Source: Amphiura filiformis
Taxonomy: Eukaryota > Echinodermata > Ophiuroidea > Amphilepidida > Amphiuridae
Direction: 5' to 3'
Assembly: GCF_039555335.1 (NCBI RefSeq)
Contig: NC_092628.1
Span: 101,516,647-101,580,646 of the forward strand
Length of the DNA: 64,000 bases
Shown here: one piece after another, positions 63,278 through 64,000 of the stretch
How positions within the stretch are numbered: the first letter of the stretch is position 1
Layout of the letters: the number at the start of each line of letters is the position of its first letter
Notes under the pieces: generated by a model
What the model was told of the DNA's origin: nothing
What the model saw: the letters and a program-made list of their open reading frames with translations, nothing else
The model's database searches: none
Program-made: the position numbers and the translations under genes

Positions 63278-64000
63278 TTTTCTTCAGCGTAAAGGACATC
63301 TTCAGTACTTGGACCCTCTCTCAAGTAACAATTGCATCCTATATACTTGGACCCTTCTCTTCAGCGTAAAGGACATCTTCAGTACTTGGACCCTTCTCTC
63401 AAGTAACAATAATACATCCTCTATACTTGGACCCTTCTCTTTAGCGTAAAGGACATCTTCAGTACTTGGACCCTTCTCTCAAATAACAATTGCATCCTAT
63501 ATACTTGGACCCTTCTCTTCAGCGTAAAGGACATCTTCAGTACTTGGACCCTTCTCTCAAGTAACAATAATACATCCTCTATACTTGGACCCTTCTCTTC
63601 AGCGTAAAGGACATCCTCAGTACTTGGACCCTTTTCTCAAGTAACAATTACATCATCTATACTTGGACCCTTCTCTTCAACGTAAAGGACATCCTCAGTA
63701 CTAGGACCTTCTCTCAAGTAACAATTACATCATCTATACTTGGACCCTTCTCTTTAGCGTAAAGGACATCCTCAGTACTAGGACCCTTCTCTCAAGTAAC
63801 AATAATACATCCTCTATACTTGGACCCTTCTCTTTAGCGTAAAGGACATCTTCAGTACTTGGACCCTTCTCTCAAATAACAATTGCATCCTATATACTTG
63901 GACCCTTCTCTTCAGCGTAAAGGACATCTTCAGTACTAGGACCCCTTCTCTCAAGTAACAATAATACATCCTCTATACTTGGACCCTTTTCTTCAGCGTA
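63278..64000 (+). repeat. 78-bp satellite array, right block (continues past window)
   Basis: At least nine further units of the same 78-bp satellite, in the same orientation and phase as the left block, running to the window end. Variants such as ACAATAATACATCC and CTCAAATAACAATTGCATCC mark a local subfamily. Confidence 0.96.

Noticed and set aside
57430-64000. CRISPR-like array
   Set aside because: The repeats are contiguous without unique spacers, and the window is eukaryotic.

Overview
This window looks like nuclear DNA of a marine invertebrate deuterostome, most likely an echinoderm or a hemichordate. The evidence is indirect: intron-split genes with GT/AG borders and consistent phases, a TGF-beta family ligand with an activin-like cysteine pattern, an expanded TIR-type immune gene, and AT-rich DNA crowded with non-LTR retrotransposons, tRNA-derived SINEs, foldback elements and MITEs. 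There is no sign of bacterial gene organisation. No species can be assigned without a search.

Layout. 1-3090: a decayed CR1/L2-like LINE. 3198-4175: a foldback element bounded by TTAA. 5045-20422 (+): the main gene. I reconstruct 12 exons whose phases fit throughout and give a 936-residue protein: an N-terminal macro-like domain, three successive TIR domains, and an acidic low-complexity tail ending in a basic patch and a CaaX-like Cys-Gly-Leu-Met. Its introns hold many copies of one MITE family, a LINE fragment, a TTAA-bounded element, and tandem amplifications of the gene's own splice-site/exon edges (47 bp, 77 bp and 83 bp units). 21.0-27.3 kb: intergenic DNA with a SINE and several MITEs. 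27.49-32.17 kb: a 2.33 kb tandem duplication that copies the last exon of a minus-strand TGF-beta gene; exon 1 (signal peptide) lies at 34330-34702. The exon copy linked to exon 1 carries a one-base frameshift, whereas the unlinked truncated copy does not. 35-39.3 kb: repeats and a second SINE. 39.33-44.44 kb: a CR1-like LINE with a foldback element and an RTE-like LINE nested in it, ending in a long ATT microsatellite. 45-57.4 kb: no convincing gene; repeats include a 3.9 kb structure with diverged long inverted arms (48.43-52.37 kb) and a mariner-type TA element (52.74-53.77 kb). 57.43-64.0 kb: a 78-bp satellite (two 39-bp halves) interrupted by a further LINE at 60.9-63.28 kb.

Two host genes can be supported: the macro-TIR3 gene and the TGF-beta ligand gene. 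The macro-TIR architecture is the most interesting content, because TIR domains can make ADP-ribose derivatives and macro domains can bind them, so one chain may combine a signal-making and a signal-binding module. Almost everything else is mobile or repetitive DNA. No intact transposase or reverse transcriptase was found; every mobile-element ORF is frameshifted or truncated.
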